Under the pieces are notes generated by a model. It was not told the DNA's origin. It did no database searches and saw nothing but the letters and a program-made list of their open reading frames with translations. This document shows positions 51,004-59,109 of a stretch of DNA of 64,000 bases, piece after piece. The translations under genes and the position numbers were made by a program. Source of the stretch: SOIL31 sp964636815 (GTDB lineage Bacteria > Babelota > Babeliae > Babelales > Vermiphilaceae); NCBI GenBank assembly GCA_964636815.1, contig CAZWTF010000006.1, forward strand, positions 1-64,000, in the 5' to 3' direction. Numbering within the stretch: position 1 is the stretch's first letter; each line of letters begins with the position of its first letter.

Positions 51004-51681
51004 TTACCTTTCACGAACTTGTTGAAAAATAAAGGTGATGCGATCAGCAAGCATGATAAGTTGTTGTTCTAATGCACGTGTTCTTGTGTGTAAATAGTTG
51101 AACATAATAAGCGCTGGGATTGCAACAAGTAAACCTGCAAGGGTTGTAATAAGCGCTTCTGCAATACCAGGCGCGATAGTCGCAATGTCAGCAATTTGTG
51201 TTTCACTGATGCGGATAAATGCGTGAATGAGGCCCCAAACGGTTCCAAAAAGACCAAGTAATGGTCCTACAGCAGCGCTTGATGACAATATGTTTACATA
51301 TTCTTCATTATGAGAAAGCATTGCTTCAATATTGTTATCAATGTTTCTTTCCAGCGATTCCCATTCATAGGGATTTATTTTTTGATTAACATTACTTACC
51401 ATATCTTTTAAAAAGGTAAGATTTTTGGAAATAAAATAGCTTGGGGCAGTGTTGCGTGTATGAGTTGCTATAGCGACAAGATCGGCAATGGTTTTTGCGG
51501 TTTGAGCTTTTTTATTGATGTTTTTAAATTGTTGTTCTTTGATGCGCAGTAACGCGAGTTTTCCAAGAAAAACTGCCCAACATGCAATAGACATGCCAAG
51601 TAATATAAAAAGTACAATTTTACTGACAGTATCAGATTGAGCTATCAGTTGCCAGAGAGAGTTGCCTGAGAAAATATTCAT
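51004..51681 (-). CDS. tolQ: TolQ/ExbB-family proton channel protein
   Basis: A 225-residue protein with three membrane helices (about 18-38, 130-152 and 170-192). The signatures are SSSAAVGPLLGLFGTVWG and IAPGIAEALITTLAGLLVAI, the MotA/TolQ/ExbB proton-channel domain. It is the first gene of the minus-strand tol operon; about 105 bp of non-coding sequence separates it from the next gene, and the promoter should lie there. Confidence 0.93.
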   Translation of the reverse strand: MNIFSGNSLWQLIAQSDTVSKIVLFILLGMSIACWAVFLGKLALLRIKEQQFKNINKKAQTAKTIADLVAIATHTRNTAPSYFISKNLTFLKDMVSNVNQKINPYEWESLERNIDNNIEAMLSHNEEYVNILSSSAAVGPLLGLFGTVWGLIHAFIRISETQIADIATIAPGIAEALITTLAGLLVAIPALIMFNYLHTRTRALEQQLIMLADRITFIFQQVRER

Positions 51682-51788
51682 ACAAGATCCTTAAGCTTCA
51701 TTACGGTGGATTATTATGTCCTAAAAGGTGATTCGAGCTTAACAGAACTTGGTGAATTTTGAAAATAAAATTGTAGAGTTTTTACATT

Positions 51789-53009
51789 CTATAGCAGGTC
51801 ACTTGTATTAATCTTAATGATTAGTGGTGTTTTGTCAGAAGATGACAAAGAAATTGCTGATATTCCCACGGAATTTTCATTAGTTTTTCTGAGCCATGCG
51901 TTAACTGATGTCGGATTGTTAGTTAATGTTGTTAAACAAAGAGCCATATAATCTTGAATGCTGTGTGTTTCCTTGCTTGTTTCATCGTCTATATCCACAG
52001 TGGTTACAACATCTGCATGAGAACATTTGTTTTTATTTATAAAATTGCAATAATTACTTGCTTGGTTGTGTACATAGAGAGAGATGGTTGCTTGGGAGAA
52101 CTGTTTGTTGAGCCATGACAAGAATTGTTTGTATTTTGCTTGCGTGCTGAGACATAGGTCTAACAATTGTAGTTTTAGAGCTTCTTGTGTAAAGTTTTGA
52201 ATTGCTGGATCATGTTTTTCTTTATCACGCGCATACTGTTCGTATTCTGCCAGTTGGGAACCAAAGGTAAAATTTTGTTCCACTTTTATTTCGTGAGTAT
52301 GGTTTAGAAAGTCTACAGCGCTTGTGTAAGGAGTGTTGACACCATCTATCAAATGAATGGTCAATAGGGCTTTTGGTTGTTGTATGAGCGCTTTGGTTAT
52401 AATAATAAGATCTTGAAACGCTCCCCCACAGCCAAAGCTTGTATATGTTACAGGCTGATTTGGTGATTTTTGTAGTTTCTCTATTAATAAATTGCTTGCG
52501 TGCTTTTCAAAACAATTTCTGTAGTGAGGTTTATAAGTTCTGCTTAATAAACAGTTATCGTTAGTTTCTGTGTTGCCAATTTCTTTGGTGCATTCGTTTA
52601 ATAGAAATAAAGGAAAAATGTGTTCATATTTTTCGGTCAGTGAGGTGTATATTTTTGTAAGAGCTATGGATGGAATATTTTGAAGTTTCTGTTCGAGTTT
52701 TTCCGATTGATTTAGCAATACATCTTGTTGCTTTATGAGTGATTTTAAATTAAGAGTCTGAGCCATTTGTTTAATTTTTTTGTGTTTCTCAGTAATCGAT
52801 GTATGAATCGATTTGCATTCTTTTTCAAAGTCAGTGTTCTGAAATTCTTTTATAAAATCATTTTCTACCATTATCGCTTGATCAAGATAATAAAGAGGGT
52901 TTCCAACGAGACTACGAGGAGTGCATTCTGTTTCCATACAGATTACATGTGTGTTGAAAATTGTTACAAGAATAACAGGTAAAATGAGATTTATTATTTT
53001 TGATTTCAT
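51789..53009 (-). CDS. Secreted protein with a methyltransferase-like nucleotide-binding motif
   Basis: A 406-residue protein with a signal peptide (about 1-25, ending VICME) and a coiled-coil-prone segment (about 60-125). The central VTYTSFGCGGAFQDLIIITK (about 188-207), followed 20 residues later by LTIHLIDG, resembles motif I and post-I of class I SAM-dependent methyltransferases (hydrophobic strand, G-x-G-G, helix, strand ending in an acidic residue). Other methyltransferase motifs are not clear. The assignment is tentative; a secreted enzyme acting on the host or envelope is possible. Confidence 0.5.
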   Translation of the reverse strand: MKSKIINLILPVILVTIFNTHVICMETECTPRSLVGNPLYYLDQAIMVENDFIKEFQNTDFEKECKSIHTSITEKHKKIKQMAQTLNLKSLIKQQDVLLNQSEKLEQKLQNIPSIALTKIYTSLTEKYEHIFPLFLLNECTKEIGNTETNDNCLLSRTYKPHYRNCFEKHASNLLIEKLQKSPNQPVTYTSFGCGGAFQDLIIITKALIQQPKALLTIHLIDGVNTPYTSAVDFLNHTHEIKVEQNFTFGSQLAEYEQYARDKEKHDPAIQNFTQEALKLQLLDLCLSTQAKYKQFLSWLNKQFSQATISLYVHNQASNYCNFINKNKCSHADVVTTVDIDDETSKETHSIQDYMALCLTTLTNNPTSVNAWLRKTNENSVGISAISLSSSDKTPLIIKINTSDLL

Positions 53010-53205
53010 AATGTTTTTCTTTATAGTTTATTGTTTTTATAATCATTATAGATTTGTATATTAAAGTAATCAATTAAAAAAATATTCATATATATGTTTA
53101 TAGTAAACTGTTTTTTTGTGATTAATGATGCAGTTTAATAGCATTGCAATGTATTGCTATTGTCTCAGAAATTATTTTACGGTGATGTAAAAAAAGGAAA
53201 AGATA

Positions 53206-53571
53206 ATGTACGTAAATCCAAAAGAGTTTTTTAATGCAAACATTTTTGATATTGCAATAGAAAATGCATTTTATAGAAAAGAGATTGTAACAGGTTCGCA
53301 CAGTCAAGTTGTTATTATGAGTATTCCGATAGGGGAAGAAATTGGCGCAGAAGCGCATACGGTTGATCAAATTTTTATTTTTGTACAAGGTCGTGGACGA
53401 GCAATTATTAATGATGTTGTTTCTGAAGTGAAAGAGCATCATTTGGTTTTTGTTCCAGCTGGTACAACGCATAATATTAAAAATATGGGATCTGATTATC
53501 TTAAATTGATTACGATTTATGCGCCAGCAGAAGATGCAGTTGGGACTTTGGAAAAGATAAAGGGTGATTAA
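53206..53571 (+). CDS. Cupin-domain protein
   Basis: A 121-residue single-domain cupin. Motif 1 reads IGAEAHTVDQIFIFVQGRG (G-x5-H-x-H-x3-E type, but with Thr-Val-Asp where the second His and Glu region usually lies) and motif 2 reads VPAGTTHNIKNMG (P-x-G-x2-H-x3-N). It should bind a metal; the substrate is unknown. AAAAGG lies upstream of the ATG. The 197 bp before it carry a short AATAGCA/TGCTATT hairpin (about 53137-53161) and nothing else seen. Confidence 0.85.
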   Translation: MYVNPKEFFNANIFDIAIENAFYRKEIVTGSHSQVVIMSIPIGEEIGAEAHTVDQIFIFVQGRGRAIINDVVSEVKEHHLVFVPAGTTHNIKNMGSDYLKLITIYAPAEDAVGTLEKIKGD

Positions 53572-53657
53572 AAAAGTTATAGCTAGAGCTTTGCGGTAAA
53601 TGCATTTATAATAACACTGTTTTTTAGCATTCAAATTTTACTTTTTGCGAGAAATTT

Positions 53658-54884
53658 ATGAACAGTCAACATGTGTTATTAATGGTTTTAATTTTTGTAA
53701 ATACAGCATCTGCTATGAAGCATAAAGGTGAGAATGTATCTTATGAAAACAAAAATGAGCTTGTATCGTTTAAAACATTAAAAGGTTTTCCTGTAATTAG
53801 TTTAGATAATGGTAACAAGTGGGTTAGAAGTTTGACTGCAAAAGAGCAGCAAGAGGTTTATCAGCAGTTATATAAAAAAGATGATTTATTTCAGGTTTTG
53901 TTTCGTGTGTCCATATTGCCACAAGATATACGGAGGTTGATAGTTGGAAGTATTTTTGAAGATGATAATGAAACAAAACAAACAATTGTAGATATGTTGT
54001 GTAAGATGCCTTTATGTGATGCTTGGAAAGCAATGCCAATATTTCGAGATCCAAAAAAGTATGGTGTTGAAAACAATTTTTTTACATTAGATCAGATTTG
54101 TGAGTATGCGCATGATATTATAGTGAATCATGAAATTGAAAACCGCAAAAGCAATATCTGTTTAAAAGAAGAGCTAACAAGCGTGGCAAGACTTATGACG
54201 GCATCCAGCGAATACGTTCCACCTTCTGGTCTTAAATGTCAATTCTATTATCAGCCAACTATTAATAATTTTAAAAAGCAATGGACTAAAGATCAGTTTT
54301 GTTTATGGTTAACTGTTTTAGGAACATACGTGCTTTCAAATTTCCCTGATGAGTATGATTATATTCCTAATGAACGTAATATTGAATTAAATAAGCATAT
54401 AAATGAATTTAATATGCAAGCTACTTCTTTATATAATAAAACAGGATATAAACCTTTTTTGGGATCTCATATCAAAAACGTGGATAATTATACTTGTGTT
54501 ATAAATAATTTTGGATATCAAAAATTGTTTGTTATGGGAGTGATGTCGATTCCGTTGTGTTATTGGCTTATTCGATTTTGTAAACATTTTTCAGGAGATG
54601 GTTATATAACTGATAGTGATAAGAAGTCCATACTAAAAATAGGGTCGATGGGATGTTTTGCTTGGTTGTTTGTGGTTAAGTGGAGGGTAGTGCCTTTTTT
54701 ATTGTCTTGCATATCATCGCGTTTTTCAGATGGATCTTTAGTAGGGGTTGGATGTATAGGATTATTGTATGGGCTGCTGTGCAGTGGTTATAATATATAT
54801 CAAATGAATCGTCTCCGAACTGGTTTTGTTCGATATAGAGACATTTTTCCATTATTGGAACACACTGATATTCAGATTATATAG
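53658..54884 (+). CDS. Exported protein with an F-box-like motif and C-terminal membrane helices
   Basis: A 408-residue protein with a short signal peptide (about 1-20, ending ASAMK). The segment FRVSILPQDIRRLIVGSIF (about 80-98) resembles an F-box-like core (L-P-x-D-I-x-x-x-I). Three or so hydrophobic stretches occur near the C-terminus (about 292-312, 332-348 and 365-385). No catalytic motif is recognised. The motif is similar to that in the protein at 33161-34141, though overall similarity is low. The gene is monocistronic. Confidence 0.5.
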   Translation: MNSQHVLLMVLIFVNTASAMKHKGENVSYENKNELVSFKTLKGFPVISLDNGNKWVRSLTAKEQQEVYQQLYKKDDLFQVLFRVSILPQDIRRLIVGSIFEDDNETKQTIVDMLCKMPLCDAWKAMPIFRDPKKYGVENNFFTLDQICEYAHDIIVNHEIENRKSNICLKEELTSVARLMTASSEYVPPSGLKCQFYYQPTINNFKKQWTKDQFCLWLTVLGTYVLSNFPDEYDYIPNERNIELNKHINEFNMQATSLYNKTGYKPFLGSHIKNVDNYTCVINNFGYQKLFVMGVMSIPLCYWLIRFCKHFSGDGYITDSDKKSILKIGSMGCFAWLFVVKWRVVPFLLSCISSRFSDGSLVGVGCIGLLYGLLCSGYNIYQMNRLRTGFVRYRDIFPLLEHTDIQII

Positions 54885-54992
54885 CGGTTTACTATAAGAG
54901 AAGCAAAACTGATTGGTCAGGTACGACAAATTGAAAATTTTCCTGAAAATGGTACTCTATAAGGTATAAAGATTGACTAATTCAGGAAAATA

Positions 54993-56105
54993 ATGAAAAA
55001 AATGAAGGTTGCGGTTCTTGTTTCTGGTGGTGTTGATAGCTCTGTTGCGCTTCAACTGCTTAAAAACCAGGGTCATGATGTAACTGCTTTTTATCTTAAA
55101 ATTTGGTTAGAAGATGAGCTTTCTTATTTGGGCGATTGTCCATGGGAAAATGATCTTTCTTTTGTAAAACAGGTGTGTGATCAGCTGGAAGTACCGCTTG
55201 AAGTGGTCTCTTTGCAAAAAGAGTATAAAGATGAAGTGGTTGCATACACTGTTGCGGCTGTTAAGGCAGGCCGTACACCAAATCCTGATATTTTATGTAA
55301 TCAACGCATTAAATTTGGTCTTTTTTTAGATAAAATTGATTCCAGTTTTGAAAAAGTAGCATCTGGGCATTACGCGCAAAGCCGTGAAAAAGATGGCATT
55401 GTTGAACTAGTTCAATCGCCAGACCCCATCAAAGACCAAACCTATTTTCTCTCTCATTTAAGTCAACAGCAGCTACAACGTGTGCTGTTTCCTATTGGCC
55501 ATCTTCAAAAAAGTGAAGTTCGTGCATTAGCCCATGAGTTTAATTTGCCCAATAAAGATCGCAAAGATAGCCAGGGGATCTGCTTTTTAGGTAAATTTAA
55601 GTTTAGTGATTTTATCAAGCATCACCTTGGTACGCAAACAGGACAGATGATAGAGATTGAAACTGGTAAAAGTATGGGAGCGCATAACGGGTTCTGGTTT
55701 TATACCATTGGTCAGCGGCAGGGTCTTGGCCTTGGTGGTGGGCCGTGGTATGTGGTTGCTAAAGATATTGATAAAAATATCGTTTTCATTTCCCGTAATT
55801 ATTATGATGATGAAAAACAACGTAACAAATTTACTGTTGAAAAGATTCATTGGTTAACAGATGGATTATATCCCAATAAAAACAGCCTTGAAGTTAAATT
55901 GCGACATGGAGCACAACGTTATCAATGCACAATCCTTGATTCCCCAATTTTTACTTCGTTCCAATTGGGGTCCCCATCGAAAGGAACCGAAGATGGGGTT
56001 AAAGTAGTAATACTTTCTGGTCGTGATCAGGGTATTGCGCCTGGGCAGTATGCGGTGTTTTATGATGGTGATGTATGTGTAGGTAGTGCGGTTATAACAC
56101 AGTAA
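54993..56105 (+). CDS. mnmA: tRNA-specific 2-thiouridylase MnmA, with an in-frame repeat insertion
   Basis: A 370-residue enzyme that 2-thiolates U34 of tRNA-Lys, -Glu and -Gln. The ATP pyrophosphatase PP-loop SGGVDSS lies at 11-17, catalytic Cys102 is in LCNQRIKFG and Cys197 in DSQGICFLG, followed by GFWFYTIGQRQGLGLGGG. In the C-terminal beta domain, residues about 317-336 (SPIFTSFQLGSPSKGTEDG) are encoded by a copy of the dispersed double-hairpin element. They lie between TILD and VVILSGRDQGIAPGQYAVFY, where other MnmA proteins have a short turn. The core motifs are intact, so the enzyme is probably active. Confidence 0.94.
   Translation: MKKMKVAVLVSGGVDSSVALQLLKNQGHDVTAFYLKIWLEDELSYLGDCPWENDLSFVKQVCDQLEVPLEVVSLQKEYKDEVVAYTVAAVKAGRTPNPDILCNQRIKFGLFLDKIDSSFEKVASGHYAQSREKDGIVELVQSPDPIKDQTYFLSHLSQQQLQRVLFPIGHLQKSEVRALAHEFNLPNKDRKDSQGICFLGKFKFSDFIKHHLGTQTGQMIEIETGKSMGAHNGFWFYTIGQRQGLGLGGGPWYVVAKDIDKNIVFISRNYYDDEKQRNKFTVEKIHWLTDGLYPNKNSLEVKLRHGAQRYQCTILDSPIFTSFQLGSPSKGTEDGVKVVILSGRDQGIAPGQYAVFYDGDVCVGSAVITQ
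55942..56002 (+). repeat. Dispersed double-hairpin element inside mnmA
   Basis: A 61-bp element: CCCCAATTTTTACTTCGTTC, CAATTGGGG, T, CCCCATC...GATGGGG, TTAA. It is the best-preserved copy: the first hairpin is CCCCAATT/AATTGGGG and the second CCCCATC/GATGGGG. It lies fully within the mnmA reading frame without a stop codon. Confidence 0.9.
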
Positions 56106-56109
56106 TGGT

Positions 56110-56733
56110 ATGAAAAAAATTAATCTTAAAAAGTTTACGTTACATATATTTCAGCATTTACCTGAAACAGAAATGCGTATCACTATTCCAACGTTATTCA
56201 CTCTTGCACGCATCATAGTGGTTCCCTTTATTGTGGGAGCAATGGTTATGGGTTGGTGGGGATGTGCATTTTTCTTTTTTGTTTTTGCATGTTTGACTGA
56301 TGTTATTGATGGGCTTTTGGCCCGTTTTTTAAATGAAAAAACATTTCTTGGTGCATGCCTTGACCCTATTGCCGATAAATTATTATTGCTTTCATGTTTT
56401 TTTACGCTCGCTTTTGTATCAACGCCATTGTTTTCAGTTCCTCGATGGTTTGTTTTTTTTGTGATTAGCAAAGAGATGATTCAACTAGCCGGTGCATCTA
56501 TTATTTATGCTATTCGTGGTCATTTGAATGTACAGCCGACAATTCTTGGAAAAACAACAACATGTATTCAGATGATTTTTATTATGTGGCTTTTTGCCTG
56601 TTATTTTTTTTGTTGGGTTCCGATGAAAACGTATTACACAATGCTGGGTATTATGATACTTTTTATTGGTGGTTCATTTATGCAATATGCGCATATCGGT
56701 TTGCGCATGGTCAATTTTGGAAAAGTAAGATAA
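56110..56733 (+). CDS. pgsA: CDP-alcohol phosphatidyltransferase (PgsA-like)
   Basis: A 207-residue membrane protein with about five hydrophobic segments. The family motif D-G-x2-A-R-x8-G-x3-D-x3-D is present as DVIDGLLARFLNEKTFLGACLDPIADK (read in parts), with all Asp residues intact. The most likely product is phosphatidylglycerophosphate synthase, which makes the PG precursor from CDP-diacylglycerol and glycerol-3-phosphate; cardiolipin synthase is an alternative. It starts 5 bp after mnmA. An internal start at residue 22 (MRITIPTLF) would match family N-termini better. Confidence 0.85.
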   Translation: MKKINLKKFTLHIFQHLPETEMRITIPTLFTLARIIVVPFIVGAMVMGWWGCAFFFFVFACLTDVIDGLLARFLNEKTFLGACLDPIADKLLLLSCFFTLAFVSTPLFSVPRWFVFFVISKEMIQLAGASIIYAIRGHLNVQPTILGKTTTCIQMIFIMWLFACYFFCWVPMKTYYTMLGIMILFIGGSFMQYAHIGLRMVNFGKVR

Positions 56734-56736
56734 TTC

Positions 56737-57159
56737 ATGAAAAAGCGATGTGTCGGCTTATTGGTACTTATGATTTGTATGGGTACAATGTGTTCTCTTG
56801 AACAAGAACAAGAGCTTATTGTTGCGCCAAAAAATAAAAAGAAATATGTTTCTAAAGAACAGTGCATTGATCTCAAAATAGATTCTATTATGTTGTTGAA
56901 TGAATGTAATAGATCGCTTAATGCATTGCGTCAAACGATTGATAGTGTACAAAAAGAAGACCTGGATGTTTTGACTGATTACGCTGACGGCGAAAAAAAC
57001 TGTTTTTTTAAGCGAGCAGATAAAGTTGGGTTGACCAATTATCACACTCAAGAGATGAAAAAAAATCAATATTTAGAGCGATCTATTCGCAAGATAAAGA
57101 AAATAGAGCAAGATCTTCAGTCTTTACGTATTGAGATGCAAAGAATTCAGTCTGAATAG
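56737..57159 (+). CDS. Small exported coiled-coil protein
   Basis: A 140-residue protein with a signal peptide (MKKRCVGLLVLMICMGTMCS), possibly a lipoprotein (GTMC), and a charged helical body. The last 35 residues (RSIRKIKKIEQDLQSLRIE) form a likely coiled coil. It begins 4 bp after the phosphatidyltransferase stop and is probably co-transcribed. No family is recognised. Confidence 0.62.
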   Translation: MKKRCVGLLVLMICMGTMCSLEQEQELIVAPKNKKKYVSKEQCIDLKIDSIMLLNECNRSLNALRQTIDSVQKEDLDVLTDYADGEKNCFFKRADKVGLTNYHTQEMKKNQYLERSIRKIKKIEQDLQSLRIEMQRIQSE

Positions 57160-57192
57160 ATTGTATACCCCCATTCCTTAATATCTCATTTC

Positions 57193-57201
57193 TGGTATAA
57201 T
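57193..57201 (+). promoter_or_regulatory. Extended -10 promoter element
   Basis: TGGTATAAT (57193-57201) matches the TGnTATAAT consensus exactly, about 53 bp before the start of the downstream gene at 57254. Confidence 0.6.
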
Positions 57202-57253
57202 ATATCGTATAGTACGCAGTTATTTACGTATTTTGTACAAGGAAAAAACAGCC

Positions 57254-59029
57254 GTGAATCTATTAAAAAATCGCTTATTATTTTTGTCTTTTGTAATTGT
57301 TCCTTTATACGCAGCATCGCCTGCGCCTTCTTCCCTTGAGTTTAAACATGCAGTAGTACGATACATAAAGCATACAGATGCACATTGTTTACAACATGGG
57401 CAACGTCATGGCGATGAAAATGTTTCGTATAAGAAAGAGTTACGATATCTCTTTAAAAATTATAGCACTATCTCAACATCAGCTTTACTTTCTCGTCTTC
57501 GCTCAGCTCATCAAGAAATGATAAAAATAGAAACAGATATTACCAGCGATGCTTTTGGAAAATATGAGCAGGTATCAAGCGCACTTTTATTAATTTGTGC
57601 GCAATCTTTTTTTTATGATGCTCGCAATCAAATTTTAAACGCATTGGATGAGATTGATCATCTGATTATATATTGGCGTTATCAGCAGCATCATCAGTTG
57701 CGTTATTTTTTCAGCAAATCTCCTCACAAATGGGTGATGGGAAAATCTCAGGCAAAAGAAATTGCTAACAATGTGGTAAAGTTAGAACGTAGACAGCGTG
57801 AACTGTACACAATGTTGGGCGCGCTTGCTGGGCATGCTCATTCATTGACAACATGTGATATTCATTATGATGATTGTTATAGGTGGGTGAATGGATTGTT
57901 GGCTGTTTTGCCGTATAATGCATCTTCTGAAAATGTTGAGAATATTGAATTTGATGTTGTTGCATGCCAATTGGCATTGCGCATGAAAAAGGTTGATTTG
58001 TTATCACATGATTTATTACGGTCGCTTGCTGTGGTAAGAAAACCAAGTCATTTTGTGCAACATTGGATAACATATACAACAATGTTGGCGGCAGCCGGGT
58101 ATGTAGCGCATTATCATGCACATAATCCTAATGTTATACCTGCAGGAGCTCAAAGAACAGGTGTATTTGTACAAGGTGTAGTCAAAAGTGTGGTTGTTGA
58201 TCCAATGGCTGATTTGTACCAAGTGTTTTTTGGAATAGATGCTAAAGGTTCCGTTGAAAATATAGAAAAAAGAGTAGATTCTATAGAAAAATTAGCAAAT
58301 GATTTAGAGGCAAATGTGTCGAATTTAAGTAAAGATAGAGCTAAATCTTTACGACAATATGCTGAAGATACTTTAAAAATAGTATTAGAAGAAATGAATG
58401 TTTCTAATAAAGATGCAATTCTTGCTGATGTGGCAAATAACAATCTAGAGTCATTGAATGCATTGTGCAAACAAACAGGCTGGCCAATTTTGAATATTGG
58501 TAGTCGTCTTGATCAAGAAACAGTCCGCGTTCTTTTACTGGTAGATGAAATACTTAATTTGTTAATTCCATATCTTGATTTATTAGATCAAAATATTTTG
58601 CCCTTAACAAAAGAGATAGGATTTTTGTTTGTTGATTTGGGACATATTGTTGGTGACTTTATTAAAAACAATTTCTGGACAGCAAAGCTTACTGCGTTTA
58701 CTCCATTAGCTGCTGCATGTATTGGTACTGTTAAGACATATAAATGGGCAACTGCTCGTGATTATTCACCAATACGGATTGCGCTTGCAGATGTTAACTC
58801 TCTATTGATAGAATCAGGAACGCAGCTTGATTGTTATGCTTATGGTAAATTGCTTTATTTAGTATTTAAATTACGTCATAGAGCAGATTCATTAAAAGAT
58901 TCTTTAGCACATGAATTTTTAGCTGATGTGGCAAAGCTTGAGTCTAAACAGTATGGATCAGATGCAAAGCATAGCATTGTTGAGAACATGTTTAATAAAT
59001 ATGCGTTTTTGGGACGTATTGCGGCGTAA
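57254..59029 (+). CDS. Large exported protein of unknown family, tandem paralogue 1
   Basis: A 591-residue protein starting at GTG 57254 (AAGGA about 10 nt upstream). A signal peptide (VNLLKNRLLFLSFVIVPLYA) precedes a helical body. Two blocks are shared with the next gene: an N-terminal block with IDHLIIYWRYQQHHQLRYFF and KSPHKWVMGKSQ, and a C-terminal block with ARDYSPIRIALADVNSLL and KYAFLGR. A middle coiled coil (about 340-370) and hydrophobic stretches near 275-290 and 455-510 suggest membrane association. Function is unknown. Confidence 0.7.
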   Translation: MNLLKNRLLFLSFVIVPLYAASPAPSSLEFKHAVVRYIKHTDAHCLQHGQRHGDENVSYKKELRYLFKNYSTISTSALLSRLRSAHQEMIKIETDITSDAFGKYEQVSSALLLICAQSFFYDARNQILNALDEIDHLIIYWRYQQHHQLRYFFSKSPHKWVMGKSQAKEIANNVVKLERRQRELYTMLGALAGHAHSLTTCDIHYDDCYRWVNGLLAVLPYNASSENVENIEFDVVACQLALRMKKVDLLSHDLLRSLAVVRKPSHFVQHWITYTTMLAAAGYVAHYHAHNPNVIPAGAQRTGVFVQGVVKSVVVDPMADLYQVFFGIDAKGSVENIEKRVDSIEKLANDLEANVSNLSKDRAKSLRQYAEDTLKIVLEEMNVSNKDAILADVANNNLESLNALCKQTGWPILNIGSRLDQETVRVLLLVDEILNLLIPYLDLLDQNILPLTKEIGFLFVDLGHIVGDFIKNNFWTAKLTAFTPLAAACIGTVKTYKWATARDYSPIRIALADVNSLLIESGTQLDCYAYGKLLYLVFKLRHRADSLKDSLAHEFLADVAKLESKQYGSDAKHSIVENMFNKYAFLGRIAA

Positions 59030-59060
59030 GCAAATCGAATCTGGATTGTTGAATATTATA

Positions 59061-59093
59061 TGGATTATACTTTTTTGGTATAATCCATTTTTT
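59061..59093 (+). terminator. Rho-independent terminator between the tandem paralogues
   Basis: TGGATTATAC (59061-59070) pairs perfectly with GTATAATCCA (59078-59087), followed by TTTTTT. Confidence 0.92.
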
Positions 59094-59109
59094 ATGTAAA
59101 GGGGGAGTC

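Noticed and set aside
53137..53161. AATAGCA/TGCTATT hairpin upstream of the cupin gene
   Set aside because: Seven-base arms without a T run or conserved context; not enough to call a terminator or riboswitch.
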